The translations under genes were made by a program, and so were the position numbers. 64,000 nucleotides of DNA from DASPWW01 sp963803425 (GTDB lineage Bacteria; Actinomycetota; Thermoleophilia; Solirubrobacterales; 70-9): assembly GCA_963803425.1 (NCBI GenBank), contig CAWDMA010000001.1, positions 1,612,001-1,676,000 on the forward strand. Reading direction: 5' to 3'. How positions within the stretch are numbered: the stretch's first letter is position 1; each line of letters starts with the position of its first letter. A model generated the notes under the pieces. That model ran no database searches. It was not told the origin of the DNA and saw only the letters and a list, made by a program, of their open reading frames with translations. Shown piece by piece: positions 8,687 through 17,225 of this stretch.

Positions 8687-9088
8687 ATGGCCGACCAGGA
8701 TCTGATCGCTGAGCTCGCCGAGGGCCCCTATCCGTGCGCGCTGAGCACGCTCCGCGCCGACGGCAGCCCGTACAGCGTCGTCGTGTGGTGCGGGCGCGAG
8801 GGAGGGCGGTTCGCCGTGAACGCGGCCGAGGGCCGGTGGCTCGAGAACGTGCGCAGGGACCCGCGGATCTCGTTCGTGATCGTCGACACCGCGAACATCC
8901 TCCGCCACGTCGGGGTGGACGGCGAGGTCGTCTCGATCGAGCCGGACGAGGGCTACGCACACATCAACGCGCTCTCGCGGGTCTACATGGGGACCGATTA
9001 CGGATGGTCGACCCCGGACGAGGTGCCGCGGTTCAAGCTCACGGTCGAGCCGATCAGGCTGCGGACGCTCGACATCCCGCCGCCCTAG
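8687..9088 (+). CDS. PPOX-class flavin/F420-binding oxidoreductase-like protein
   Basis: The 133-aa split beta-barrel protein belongs to the pyridoxamine-phosphate-oxidase-like superfamily. The core is LSTLRADGSPYSVVVWC, then NAAEGRWLENVRRDPRISFV, the part that holds flavin or F420. The C-terminal FKLTVEPIRLRTLDIP strand is normal for the family. It starts at ATG 8687 after GAGGAGGTTCCG. It closes the co-directional SCP2-like/ligase run. Whether it uses FMN or F420, and its substrate, cannot be told. It may reduce an unsaturated intermediate of the local pathway. Confidence 0.8.
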   Translation: MADQDLIAELAEGPYPCALSTLRADGSPYSVVVWCGREGGRFAVNAAEGRWLENVRRDPRISFVIVDTANILRHVGVDGEVVSIEPDEGYAHINALSRVYMGTDYGWSTPDEVPRFKLTVEPIRLRTLDIPPP

Positions 9089-9795
9089 CGGCGGCGCCGC
9101 CCGAGCTGGTCGAGGAAGGCGCCGAACAGGGTCCGCCCCACTCGCGCGGACTCGTCGATCCAGCGGGCGGTCTGCTCGCGCGCGGGCCCCACGTCGAACC
9201 GGCCGTCGGCGGCATCCTGATGCGTCTCCAGCAGCCCCAGCCATTCGTCGAGGACCTCCGCCGTCACCTCGGCGTGGAACTGGATCCCCCACGCGTCCCC
9301 CACCCGGAAGGCGTCGACCTGGGAGTCCTCGACCGCGAGCGTCGTGCCCCCGTCGGGGACGACGCACTCGTAGCTGTGCCACTGGAAGCAGTGGAAGGTC
9401 GGCGGGAGCGCGCCGAGCACCGGGTCCTCGCGCCCCGCGCCGGTGAGCGCCGACTCGGCCCACCCGATGTGCGGGATCGCGGTCCGGACATTGCCTCCGC
9501 CCGCGATCTCAGCGACCAGCTCGGCGCCGAGGCAGACGCCGAGCACCGGGACGCGACGCTCGAGCAGCTCGCCGATCAGGCGCTTCTCCCGGCGCAGCCA
9601 CGGATGCTCCGTCTCCTGGTCGGGGTTGATCGCGCCGCCCAGAACGACCGCGCCCTCGAACCCGCCGACGGCGTCGTCCGGCGGATCCTGCTCAGGAAGG
9701 AACCACTCGACCAGCTCCACGCCGCGCTCGGCCGCCGCGCCGGCGAAGACCCCGGGCGGATCGTCGCGCTCGTGTACGCACGCCAGTACTCGCAT
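9085..9795 (-). CDS. Type 1 glutamine amidotransferase (GMP-synthase-like domain)
   Basis: The stand-alone 236-aa class I amidotransferase has the nucleophile elbow GVCLGAEL with the catalytic Cys, and GIQFHAEV for the His-Glu pair. These proteins hydrolyse gamma-glutamyl amides or pass ammonia to a partner. Being convergent with the PPOX gene (4-base overlap of the ends) and close to the puu-like genes, it could be a second glutamyl-amide hydrolase. The residues before and after the Cys fit the GATase1_GMPS-like group better than PuuD. Confidence 0.85.
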   Translation of the reverse strand: MRVLACVHERDDPPGVFAGAAAERGVELVEWFLPEQDPPDDAVGGFEGAVVLGGAINPDQETEHPWLRREKRLIGELLERRVPVLGVCLGAELVAEIAGGGNVRTAIPHIGWAESALTGAGREDPVLGALPPTFHCFQWHSYECVVPDGGTTLAVEDSQVDAFRVGDAWGIQFHAEVTAEVLDEWLGLLETHQDAADGRFDVGPAREQTARWIDESARVGRTLFGAFLDQLGRRRR

Positions 9796-9810
9796 CGCGT
9801 GTAGTGATAG

Positions 9811-10900
9811 CTAGAACAGGCTGGCGTGGTGCTCGGGCGCGCGCAGCCCGAGGTGCTCGAAGCCGCGCTCGGTGACGACGCGCCCGCGCGGGGTGCGCTT
9901 CAACAGCCCCTGCTGGAGCAGGTAGGGCTCGTACACGTCCTCGATCGTGTCCCCCTCCTCGTCGACTGCGGCCGCCAGCGTCGAGAGGCCGACCGGGCCC
10001 CCGGAGAACTTCGTCGCGATCGCCGACAGCAGGACGCGATCGTGGCGGTCGAGCCCGGCGCTGTCGACCTCGAGCATCTCGAGCGCGTCGACGGCGACCT
10101 CGCCGGTGACGATTCCCGCTCCGCGCACCTGGGCGAAGTCGCGTACCCGCTTCAGCAGCCGGTTCGCGACCCGTGGAGTGCCGCGTGAGCGCTCCGCGAT
10201 CGCCTCCTCGCCCTCAGGCTCGATCTCGACGTCCATGATCCGCGCCGAGCGGCGCACCACCTCGGCGAGATCGCCGGCCGCGTAGTGCTCCAGCCTGTGG
10301 CAGACGCCGAAACGGTCGCGAAGCGGAGTCGTCAGCAGGCCGGTCCGGGTGGTGGCGCCGATCAGGGTGAACGCCGGCAGCTCCAGCGTCACCGTTCGCG
10401 CCCCGGCACCCTGGCCGAGCACCACCGGGAGGCGGCGCTCCTCCATCGCGGGATAGAGGGTCTCCTCGATCGCGCGGTTGAGCCGGTGGATCTCGTCGAT
10501 GAAGAACACGGTGCCGGGCTCGAGCGCGGTCAGGAACGCGGCGATGTCGGCCTTGCGCTCCAGCGCCGGGCCGGCGGTGGTGACTATCGGCGCCTCCAGC
10601 TCGGCGGCGACGATGTGGGCGAGCGAGGTCTTGCCGAGCCCGGGCGGCCCGGCGAGCAGGACGTGATCGAGCGGCTCCCCGCGCTTGCGGGCCGCTTCGA
10701 TGAAGATCGCGAGCTGACCGGTGACCTGCTCCTGGTTGACGAACTCGGTCAGCCGCCGCGGGCGCAGGGAGCGGTCCAGGTCCTCCTCTTCGCCGCCGGC
10801 CCGAGCGTCGCCGACGCGCTCCGCCTCGGCGTCCAGGCCCCGACCCGGGAGCGGCGGCGATGCTGGGGTCGGTGGCGCGGGGGGCGGGATCGACGCTCAC
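9811..10900 (-). CDS. ruvB: Holliday junction branch migration ATPase RuvB (frameshifted near N-terminus)
   Basis: RuvB is the hexameric DNA pump that moves Holliday junctions with RuvA. From about 10838 down to 9811 the frame is clean and includes DLDRSLRPRRLTEFV, the Walker A GPPGLGKTSLAH, Walker B FFIDEIHRLN, the sensor segment IGATTRTGLLTTPLRDRFG, and the C-terminal winged helix (YLLQQGLLKRTPRGRV). The start GTG 10900 overlaps the ruvA TGA as GTGA, but its 20 or so codons are out of frame with the rest. One base must be gained or lost around 10840-10860. I regard this as a sequence error in an intact gene. Confidence 0.85.
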
Positions 10901-11509
10901 GCCGCCTCCCGCGCGGGCGCAGCCTCCGCCCCGCGGCGAAGCGCTGCGCCGACCAGGTCCTCGGCGTGTCGCCCTCGGCGCCGGCGAGCAGCTGCTCGGC
11001 CTCGGCGGGCGTGTAGCCGAGGTTGACCAGGCCGTCGCGAGCGAGCGAGCGGGGATCGTCTCTCGCCGGAGGCCGCGCCGGCAAGCGCCGCCTCGTCCAC
11101 CGCCGCCGCGATCCGCTCCCGAAGCTCGACGATGATTCGCTCGGCGGTCCGCTTGCCGATCCCCGGGACCGCCTGGAAGCGCTTCGCGTCGCCGGTCGCG
11201 ATCGCGCGCAGCGAGCTCGCGCGGGCGCGCCGCCCGAGAGGACCGCGATCGCCACCTTCGGCCCGACCCCGGAGACCGAGATCAGCTGCAGGAACAGGTC
11301 GCGCTCCTCCTCGGCTGGCGAAGCCGTAGAGGGAGAGCGAGTCGTCGCGGGCGACGAGGTGGGCGTGCAGGGCGATCTGCCTTGCCGCGCGCGGGGACCG
11401 CCTTCAGCGTCTCGGCGGAGACCGTCAGCCGGTAGCCGACCCCCGCCGCCTCGATCACGACGTGGTCGGGGCGGCGGACCAGCACCTCGCCGCGAACCGA
11501 GGCGATCAT
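10897..11509 (-). CDS. ruvA: Holliday junction DNA helicase subunit RuvA (multiple frameshifts)
   Basis: RuvA binds four-way junctions as a tetramer and seats RuvB. The pieces appear in order but in different frames: MIASVRGEVLVRRPDHVVIE then AAGVGYRLTVSAETL (OB fold) from ATG 11509, VAIAVLSGG near 11255, an RTAERIIVELRERI-like helix-hairpin region near 11140, and a C-terminal domain DGLVNLGYTPAEAEQLLAGA ending at TGA 10897. At least three single-base shifts separate them. Total length (about 204 codons) matches the family. The start overlaps the ruvC stop as ATGA. Intact gene with sequencing errors is the likeliest reading. Confidence 0.8.
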
Positions 11510-12039
11510 GCGGCGCCCGCCGGCGCCGCGCCGCTCGCCCCGACAGCGGACCGCCGCGGCTGCATCGCGCATGTGGCTGGCGTGGCAGATCGCGACCGCG
11601 AGCGCGTCGGCGGCGTGGTCGGACTCGGGCGGGGCGCGGGAGGCGCGAGCAGCGCGCCGACCATCTGCTGCACCTGGTCCTTGGCGGCGGACCCGACGCC
11701 GCAGACGGCCATCTTGACCGCCTGCGGCGTGTAGTCGAAGCACGGGATCCCGCGCTCGGCGGCGGCGAGCATCGCCACGCCGCGCGCCTGGCCGACGGCG
11801 ATCGCGGAGCGCACGTTCTTGCCGAAGTAGACGTCCTCGAGCGCCACCGCGGCGGGCTCGTGCCAGGTGATCAGCTTCTCGAGCTCGGCATGGATGCGGG
11901 CGAGCCGGCGCTCGAGCGGCTCGTCCGGCGGCGCCTCGATCACGCCGCCGTCGACGGCGGTCATCTGGCTGCCGGCGACCCGGACGACGCCGAACCCCGT
12001 GTTCGCGACGCCCGGGTCTATGCCCATGACGAGGATCAC
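11506..12039 (-). CDS. ruvC: Holliday junction resolvase RuvC (frameshifted C-terminal half)
   Basis: RuvC cuts the junction that RuvAB moves. The N-terminal two thirds is clean from GTG 12039: ILVMGIDPGVANTGFGVV carries the first catalytic Asp, then ALEDVYFGKNVRSAIAVGQA with the catalytic Glu. After QMVGALL the family sequence PPESDHAADALAVAICHASH, with the remaining catalytic Asp residues, is in another frame, so a shift lies near 11640. A second shift is needed to reach TGA 11506, which overlaps the ruvA ATG. The ruvC-ruvA-ruvB order is the standard operon. Confidence 0.85.
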   Translation of the reverse strand: MILVMGIDPGVANTGFGVVRVAGSQMTAVDGGVIEAPPDEPLERRLARIHAELEKLITWHEPAAVALEDVYFGKNVRSAIAVGQARGVAMLAAAERGIPCFDYTPQAVKMAVCGVGSAAKDQVQQMVGALLAPPAPRPSPTTPPTRSRSRSATPATCAMQPRRSAVGASGAAPAGAA

Positions 12040-12118
12040 GAGTACTGGATTCTGCGTCCGGCGCTCGGATGCCTTCTCCGGGCTGACGGCGCAGTGGCCG
12101 GAGACGACTCTGACGCGC

Positions 12119-12705
12119 TCACTTCTTGCCTCCGTGCTGCGCCCTCTTGTAGCGCAGACTCAGCGTCCGGCAGTTGGATCACTGCCGGCCGGTACCAGAG
12201 CGCGCGCGTGGGGTCTGGGACGACGAACAGCCGCCACGCACTTTCACCTGGTCGCGATCGAACAGCGGCAGCGACCCTTGCGGCCTGTAGGCGCCGTCGA
12301 ACGGCGCACGCCGGTCTGACATGAGCGTGCTGTTCGCGGCGCCATCGAACACGGTCATCGCACCGGTGCAGTCGGGCTGCTGGCCCGAGCCGAGGTCGTT
12401 GCGCGTCCCGCCGACGCCGGTCGCGAGCGCGTACGTACTTCTCACCGCTTGAACAGGTACAGGTTGAGCTGGCTCACGTCTCGCATGCGAGATCCGCACC
12501 GCGACGTTGACGTCCCGCACCGTTCCCTTCTTGCCGATGCCGATCTCCGAGAACGACCCCCGTCGGGGCGTTGTTCGGAATCGGCAGATTGATCGGCCCG
12601 CTCGACCGGGTTGCGGTCTTCGCGCCGCGCACCGGCAGGCGCCACCAGCGCGATCGACACGAGCGCGGCGCAGACGACTGCCGCGCGGGAGTTGCCTCTG
12701 CTCAT
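12119..12705 (-). CDS. Secreted P-domain (proprotein-convertase-like) protein, frameshifted
   Basis: ATG 12705 follows AAAGGAGGAACG. The protein starts with a signal peptide (NSRAAVVCAALVSIALVAPA). After several frame changes the parts read INLPIPNNAPTGV, FSEIGIGKKGTVRDVNVAVR, QLNLYLF, CTGAMTVFDGAANSTLMSD, WRLFVVPDPTRA and finally LSLRYKRAQHGGKK before TGA 12119. That order matches the beta-sandwich P/Homo B domain that follows subtilisin-like proteases. No protease domain is present, so it is a stand-alone exported P domain of unknown target. The family is inferred by pattern. Frame breaks look like sequence error. Confidence 0.5.
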
Positions 12706-12725
12706 CGTTCCTCCTTTGGCGGTGA

Positions 12726-13483
12726 CTACGCCGCCTGCTCGAGCAGCCTCCGCCGGGATGTCGAAGTTCGCGTGCACGGAGTCGACGTCGTCGTGGTCGT
12801 CGAGCGCCTCCATCAGCCTCACCAGCGCCCGCGCGTCCGGCTCCTCGCGACCTCGACGGCGGCTTCGGCTCCATCGTCAGCTCGGCGGACTCGATCTCGA
12901 CCCCGGCGCCCTCGAGCGCGCCCGGACGGCGGCGAGGTCGCGTCGGGCTCGGTCGTCACCTTGAGCAGGTCGCCGTCCGGCGCTACGTCCTCCGCGCCCG
13001 CGTCGATCGCCGCCGAGCAGGTCGTCCTCGGAGTAGCGGTCGCCGTCGACCAGGATCACGCCCTTCTTCTCGAACTGCCAGGCGACCGAGCCCGGCTCGC
13101 CGAGGCTGCCGCCGCGGCTTGTCGAACGCGTGCGCGGACCTCGGACGCCGGTGCGGTTGCGGTTGTCGGTGAGCGCCTCGACCAGGATCGCCGCGCCGCC
13201 GGGGCCGTAGCCCTCGTAGACGACCCGCTCGATCTGCGTCGTCGCCGCTGCCCTCGCCGGTGCCGCGATCGATCGCCCGCTGGATGTTGTCCTTGGGCAT
13301 CGAGTAGCTCTCGCGCCTTCTCGATCGCGGCGGCGAGAGTGAAGTTGCGCGTCGGGGTCTCCCCCGCCCTCGCGCGCCGCGATCGCGATCGCCCGCGCGA
13401 GCTTCGTGAACAGCTTGCCCGCGCTTCGCGTCGGTGGCGGCCTTCTTGTGCTTGATCGACGCCCACTTCGAGTGCCCGGACAT
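12726..13483 (-). CDS. YebC/PmpR-family regulatory protein (many frameshifts)
   Basis: YebC-type proteins act as transcription regulators or help ribosomes at proline runs. ATG 13483 begins MSGHSKWASIKHKKAATDAK, the family signature. Later parts in other frames are GKLFTKLARAIAIAAREGGG, SMPKDNIQRAIDRGTGEG, IERVVYEGYGPGGAAILVEA, EPGSVAWQFEKKGVILVDGD and LMEALDDHDDVDSVHANFDI, ending at TAG 12726 after ELLEQAA. Nearly every break is repaired by deleting one base (near 13419, 13348, 13304, 13249, 13145, 13133 and 13117). Length is right for an intact protein of about 250 residues. Placement upstream of ruvC is common in actinobacteria. Confidence 0.8.
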
Positions 13484-13513
13484 GGCGGTGATGATAGGTA
13501 CGCTCCCGCGGGC

Positions 13514-14266
13514 ATGGAGCTGATCGACCTGTCCGCTCCGATCCGGCCCGATCCCGACGAGTACCCGGACCTGCTCCGGACCGAGATCGAGCGCTCGGAC
13601 CATGCCGCCGGGGCTGCGTCGATCGAGACCCTGTTCGGCGTCGGGCCGGACCTGCTCCGCGACGGCGAGGGGTGGGCGGTGGAGACATTCACCCGATTCG
13701 GCACGCACAACTCGACCCACGTGGACGCGCCGTGGCACTACAACTCGAGGATCGGGGACGAGCCCGCGCAGACGATCGACGAGCTGCCGCTGGACTGGTT
13801 CTTCGCCCCGGGGATCGTGGTCGATGCGACCGACCGCGCCGACGGCGAGGTGCTAACCGCGGCGGACGTCGCGGAGCGGGTCCCGCGGGAGCCGGGGGAG
13901 CGCGAGATCGTGCTCGTCCACACCGGGCGCGACGAGTTCATCGACCAGCCCGACTACATCGCCCGCGGCCCCGGGGTGAGCGCGGATGCGACCCGGTGGC
14001 TGTACGAGCGCGGGGTGCGGGTGATGGGAATCGACGCATGGGGGTGGGACGAGCCCCTCCACATGCAGGCGGAGCGGGCGAAGCGGACCGGGGAGAGCGG
14101 GGTGTTCTGGGCCGCGCACCAGTGCGACCTGCCCTACTCGCAGATCGAGCGGCTCGTCAACCTCGGAAGCCTCCCGCCCGAGGGATTCCAGGTGGCGTGC
14201 TTCCCGCTCCGCCTCGTCGGCGGGAGCGCCGCGCCGGCGCGGGTCGTCGCGATGGTCGCGGGCTGA
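13514..14266 (+). CDS. Cyclase-family metal-dependent hydrolase (KynB-like)
   Basis: The 250-aa product carries the cyclase-family metal site HNSTHVDAPWH (H-x-G-T-H-x-D-x-P-x-H pattern with N-S in place of x-G) and a later FWAAHQCDLPYSQIERLVNL. This family includes arylformamidase of the kynurenine pathway and amide or lactam hydrolases. It starts at ATG 13514, divergent from yebC with only 30 bases between. A strong hairpin follows the stop. No tryptophan-degradation genes are nearby, so the substrate is unknown. Confidence 0.8.
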   Translation: MELIDLSAPIRPDPDEYPDLLRTEIERSDHAAGAASIETLFGVGPDLLRDGEGWAVETFTRFGTHNSTHVDAPWHYNSRIGDEPAQTIDELPLDWFFAPGIVVDATDRADGEVLTAADVAERVPREPGEREIVLVHTGRDEFIDQPDYIARGPGVSADATRWLYERGVRVMGIDAWGWDEPLHMQAERAKRTGESGVFWAAHQCDLPYSQIERLVNLGSLPPEGFQVACFPLRLVGGSAAPARVVAMVAG

Positions 14267-14276
14267 GCGCAAAGAA

Positions 14277-14312
14277 GCCGGCCGCGAGAGGAGGCGTCCG
14301 CTCGCGGCCGGC
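14277..14312 (+). terminator. Hairpin terminator candidate after the cyclase gene
   Basis: A perfect 12-bp inverted repeat (GCCGGCCGCGAG at 14277-14288 and its complement at 14301-14312) with a 12-base loop starts 10 bases after the TGA. No T run follows. A second smaller hairpin (7-bp stem, TCGACGC / GCGTCGA) lies at 14383-14399, before the convergent aminopeptidase end. Confidence 0.55.
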
Positions 14313-14438
14313 TGCCTGTGCATCCCGCCAGGCCGGCGGCCGAGGCCCTGGGGCCGCAGCCGCCTGTTTCGTTGCATCCCTTTCGACGCTCGGCGTCGAC
14401 GGGTATAACCACGTTGGCGGGCTGAAGTTGCGGTGGCA

Positions 14439-15546
14439 CTAGACGACGAACTTGCCGTCTTGCTGCATCGTCTCGCCGTCGACCCCGAGCCGGCCGCCCT
14501 CGCGCAGGTCGCAGACCAGGTCGTAGTGGACGGCGCTCTCGTTGTTGCCGCCCGACTCGGGGTAGCTGGCGCCGACGCGCCATGTGCACCGTGCCGCCGA
14601 TCTTCTCGTCGAGCAGGACGTCGAGCGTGCCGCGGTCGATCCCGTAGTTGGTCCCGATCCCGAGCTCTCCGAGCGTCCGTGAGCCCTCGTCGGTGTCGAG
14701 CACGCTGGTCAGGAACTCCTCGCCGCGCTCGGCGCTCGCGTCGACCACCTTCCCGGACTCGAACTCGCAGCCGGACGCCGGACACCTCCCGCCCGGCCGA
14801 GCATCGCGGGCAGCTGGAAGCTGACCTCGCCCTCGACCGAGTCCTCGATCGGGGCGGTGAAGAACTCGCCGTCGGGCATGTTGTGCTCGCCGTAGCAGGG
14901 GATGAAGGTGCGGCCCGCGATACCCAGCCTCAGATCGGTCCCGGGGCCCTGCATGCGGACCTCCTCGTGCCCCTCGATCCAGTCCGCGAGTCGCTGGCAC
15001 TCCTCGGACTGACGCTCCCACGCGGTCAGCGGGTCGTCGTCGTCCGCGAGGCAGGCGCGGAAGTAGAAGTCCTCGAACCGGGTCAGGCTCATCTCGGCGT
15101 CCGAGGCGTAGGCGTTGGTCGGGTACAGCGTGTACACCCAGCGGTGATCGCCGGTCGCGGCCCGCTGCATCGTCCTCTGCATCAGGTCCCGGGTCGGCGG
15201 CCCGGCGCAGCGTCTGACGAGCCGGGTCGACGCCGGAGAGCTCACGGGTGTTCGGGTCGGCGCCGATCGCGATCCGACAGTCGGACTTCTCGGCGGTCCA
15301 CCTTGACAGCGGCGAGACCCACTCGAGCTGCTCGTCGGTGGCGTGCTCGAAGTAGGCGGCCGGCTGGCCCTCGAACGACATCGCGAGCAGCGGCAGCCCT
15401 CCGGCCCGCAGCACCTGCTCGTATACGGCCGCGATCAGCGGCTCGGCGGCGCTCGGCCCCTCGATCACGCACGTGTCGCCCTCGCCGACCTTGGTCGAGT
15501 AGCGGACGAGGATGCTCGCGAGCGCCTCGACGCGCGGGTCCCTCAT
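14439..15546 (-). CDS. M29-family metallo-aminopeptidase (frameshifted)
   Basis: M29 (AmpS/AmpT) enzymes remove N-terminal residues using two metal ions. From ATG 15546 the frame reads MRDPRVEALASILVRYSTKV and continues to about 15200. It then shifts to RWVYTLYPTNAYASDAEMSL and IAGRTFIPCYGEHNMPDGEF, and shifts again to GELGIGTNYGIDRGTLDVLL and LDEKIGGTVHMA. The closing segment is ESGGNNESAVHYDLVCDL and MQQDGKFVV before TAG 14439. The E-K-x-x-G-T-x-H and H-Y-D patterns hold the metal ligands. About 369 codons is the normal length. Its start overlaps the pdxT stop (ATGA). Breaks near 14590, 14785 and 15205 look like sequence error. Confidence 0.8.
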
Positions 15547-16133
15547 CTTCCGGCGACCTCCTCTCCTGCCTCCCGCCGGGCCGAGGCGATCGCCATGAAC
15601 AGGGCATGCAGACGCGTGTCGTCGGTGAGCTCCGGGTGGAACGCAGCCGCCAGGATCGAGCCCTGGCGGACGACGACCGGGTGTCCGTCGAAGCTCGCCA
15701 GCACCTCGACCTCCGGGCCGTGCTGCTCGATCCACGGGGCGCGGATGAAGATCGCGCGGAGCGGGTCCGGCCCCACCCCGTCGACCTCCAGCTCCGTCTC
15801 GAAGCTGGCCAGCTGGCGCCCGAACGCGTTCCGCCGAGCCCGCGCGTCGAGCAGCCCGAGGTGGTCGCGGTCGAGCACGATCATCCCGGCGCACGTGCCG
15901 AGCACGGCGCCACCGGACTCGACGTGCGAGCGGATCGCCGGCTCCAGCCCGTCCCGATCGATCGCCTTCGAGATCGTCGTGCTCTCGCCGCCCGGGATGA
16001 CCAGGCCGTCGAGGCCCCCGATCTGGTCGACCGTGCGGACCTCGGACGCCGCGGCGCCGAGTGAGCGAAGCGCCCGCGAGTGCGCGGCGAAGTCGCCCTG
16101 TGCGGCCAGGACGCCGATGCGCAGATCGGCCAC
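15543..16133 (-). CDS. pdxT: Pyridoxal 5'-phosphate synthase glutaminase subunit
   Basis: The 196-aa product provides ammonia from glutamine to PdxS for PLP synthesis. Motifs: RIGVLAAQGDFAAHSRAL, LVIPGGESTTISKAI (oxyanion-hole loop), LGTCAGMIVL with the catalytic Cys, and AAAFHPELTDDTRLH with His-Glu. GTG 16133 overlaps the pdxS TAG by one base, so the two are translated together in the normal 12:12 complex. Confidence 0.95.
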   Translation of the reverse strand: MADLRIGVLAAQGDFAAHSRALRSLGAAASEVRTVDQIGGLDGLVIPGGESTTISKAIDRDGLEPAIRSHVESGGAVLGTCAGMIVLDRDHLGLLDARARRNAFGRQLASFETELEVDGVGPDPLRAIFIRAPWIEQHGPEVEVLASFDGHPVVVRQGSILAAAFHPELTDDTRLHALFMAIASARREAGEEVAGR

Positions 16134-17020
16134 TACGCGCCGCGGTCTTGCAGCAGGGACCCCTCCGCGGCGAGCTCGGCGATGTCGTCGCCTCGCATTG
16201 GCTCTCCGAGCTCGGCCGAGGCCGCGGCCACACGCTCGGGGTCCTCGAAGTGGGTCGTCGCCTCGACGATCGCACGCGCCCGGCGCTCCGGGTCCTCGCT
16301 CTTGAAGATCCCGGACCCGACGAAGTTGCCCTCGGCGCCGAGCTGCATCATCAATGCGGCGTCCGCGGGCGTCGCGATCCCACCCGCGCAGAACAGCGGC
16401 ACCGGAAGCCGGCCGCGCTCGGCGACGTCGCGGACGATCTCGAGGGGCGCGGCGTGACCCTTGGCGGCGCCGGGAAGCTCCTCCGCCCCCATCGACGCGA
16501 GCCGGCGGATCTCGGAGGTGATCTCGCGCATGTGGCGGACCGCCTCGACGATGTTCCCGGTCCCGGCCTCGCCCTTGGAGCGGATCATCGCGGCGCCCTC
16601 GGCGAGCCGGCGGAGCGCCTCGCCGAGATTGGTCGCGCCGCACACGAACGGGACCTCGAAGGCATGCTTGTCGATGTGGTTGGACTCGTCGGCCGGGGTG
16701 AGCACCTCCGACTCGTCGACGTAGTCGACCTGGAGCGACTGCAGCACCTGCGCCTCGGCGAAGTGCCCGATCCTCGCCTTCGCCATCACCGGGATCGTGA
16801 CGGCCTCCTGGATCTCCTTGATCACGCGAGGGCTCGCCATCCGGGCGACGCCGCCCTCGGCGCGGATGTCGGCCGGGACGCGCTCCAGCGCCATCACCGC
16901 GCACGCGCCGGCCTCCTCCGCGATCCGCGCCTGCTCGGCCGTCGTCACGTCCATGATCACCCCGCCCTTCAGCATCTCGGCGAGGCCGGTCTTGACGCGG
17001 AATGTCGCGCGCTCGGCCAT
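16133..17020 (-). CDS. pdxS: Pyridoxal 5'-phosphate synthase lyase subunit
   Basis: PdxS builds PLP from ribose 5-phosphate, glyceraldehyde 3-phosphate and ammonia. Family sequence is well preserved: GGVIMDVTTAEQARIAEEAG, PVMAKARIGHFAEAQVLQSL (active-site Lys), YVDESEVLTPADESNHIDKH (second Lys), IRSKGEAGTGNIVEAVRHMR and FVGSGIFKSEDPERRARAIV. I chose ATG 17020 (295 aa); a TTG at 17029 would add three residues. CCTATATTGACC just upstream may be a promoter -10, which leaves a very short leader. Confidence 0.95.
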   Translation of the reverse strand: MAERATFRVKTGLAEMLKGGVIMDVTTAEQARIAEEAGACAVMALERVPADIRAEGGVARMASPRVIKEIQEAVTIPVMAKARIGHFAEAQVLQSLQVDYVDESEVLTPADESNHIDKHAFEVPFVCGATNLGEALRRLAEGAAMIRSKGEAGTGNIVEAVRHMREITSEIRRLASMGAEELPGAAKGHAAPLEIVRDVAERGRLPVPLFCAGGIATPADAALMMQLGAEGNFVGSGIFKSEDPERRARAIVEATTHFEDPERVAAASAELGEPMRGDDIAELAAEGSLLQDRGA

Positions 17021-17225
17021 CGAGGTCAATATAGGGCAGCGAGTCGGGGATCAGGGTGGGCGTGTCGATGAACTCACTACTGCTCGTCGTCCAACCCAGG
17101 CATCTCGCCGCGACCCCGGCGACACCTCCGTTCCGCGCGAAGCGGGAGCCACGCATCTGTGGGCCTCCGGCCCAGCCTCGCGCGAGAATCGGCAGAGAGC
17201 GTTTCGTGCGACACGGCGCGGCCGA

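Noticed and set aside
13100..13420. Frame breaks repeating at line-length intervals as a formatting artefact
   Set aside because: Estimated break positions are irregularly spaced (about 12 to 104 bases).
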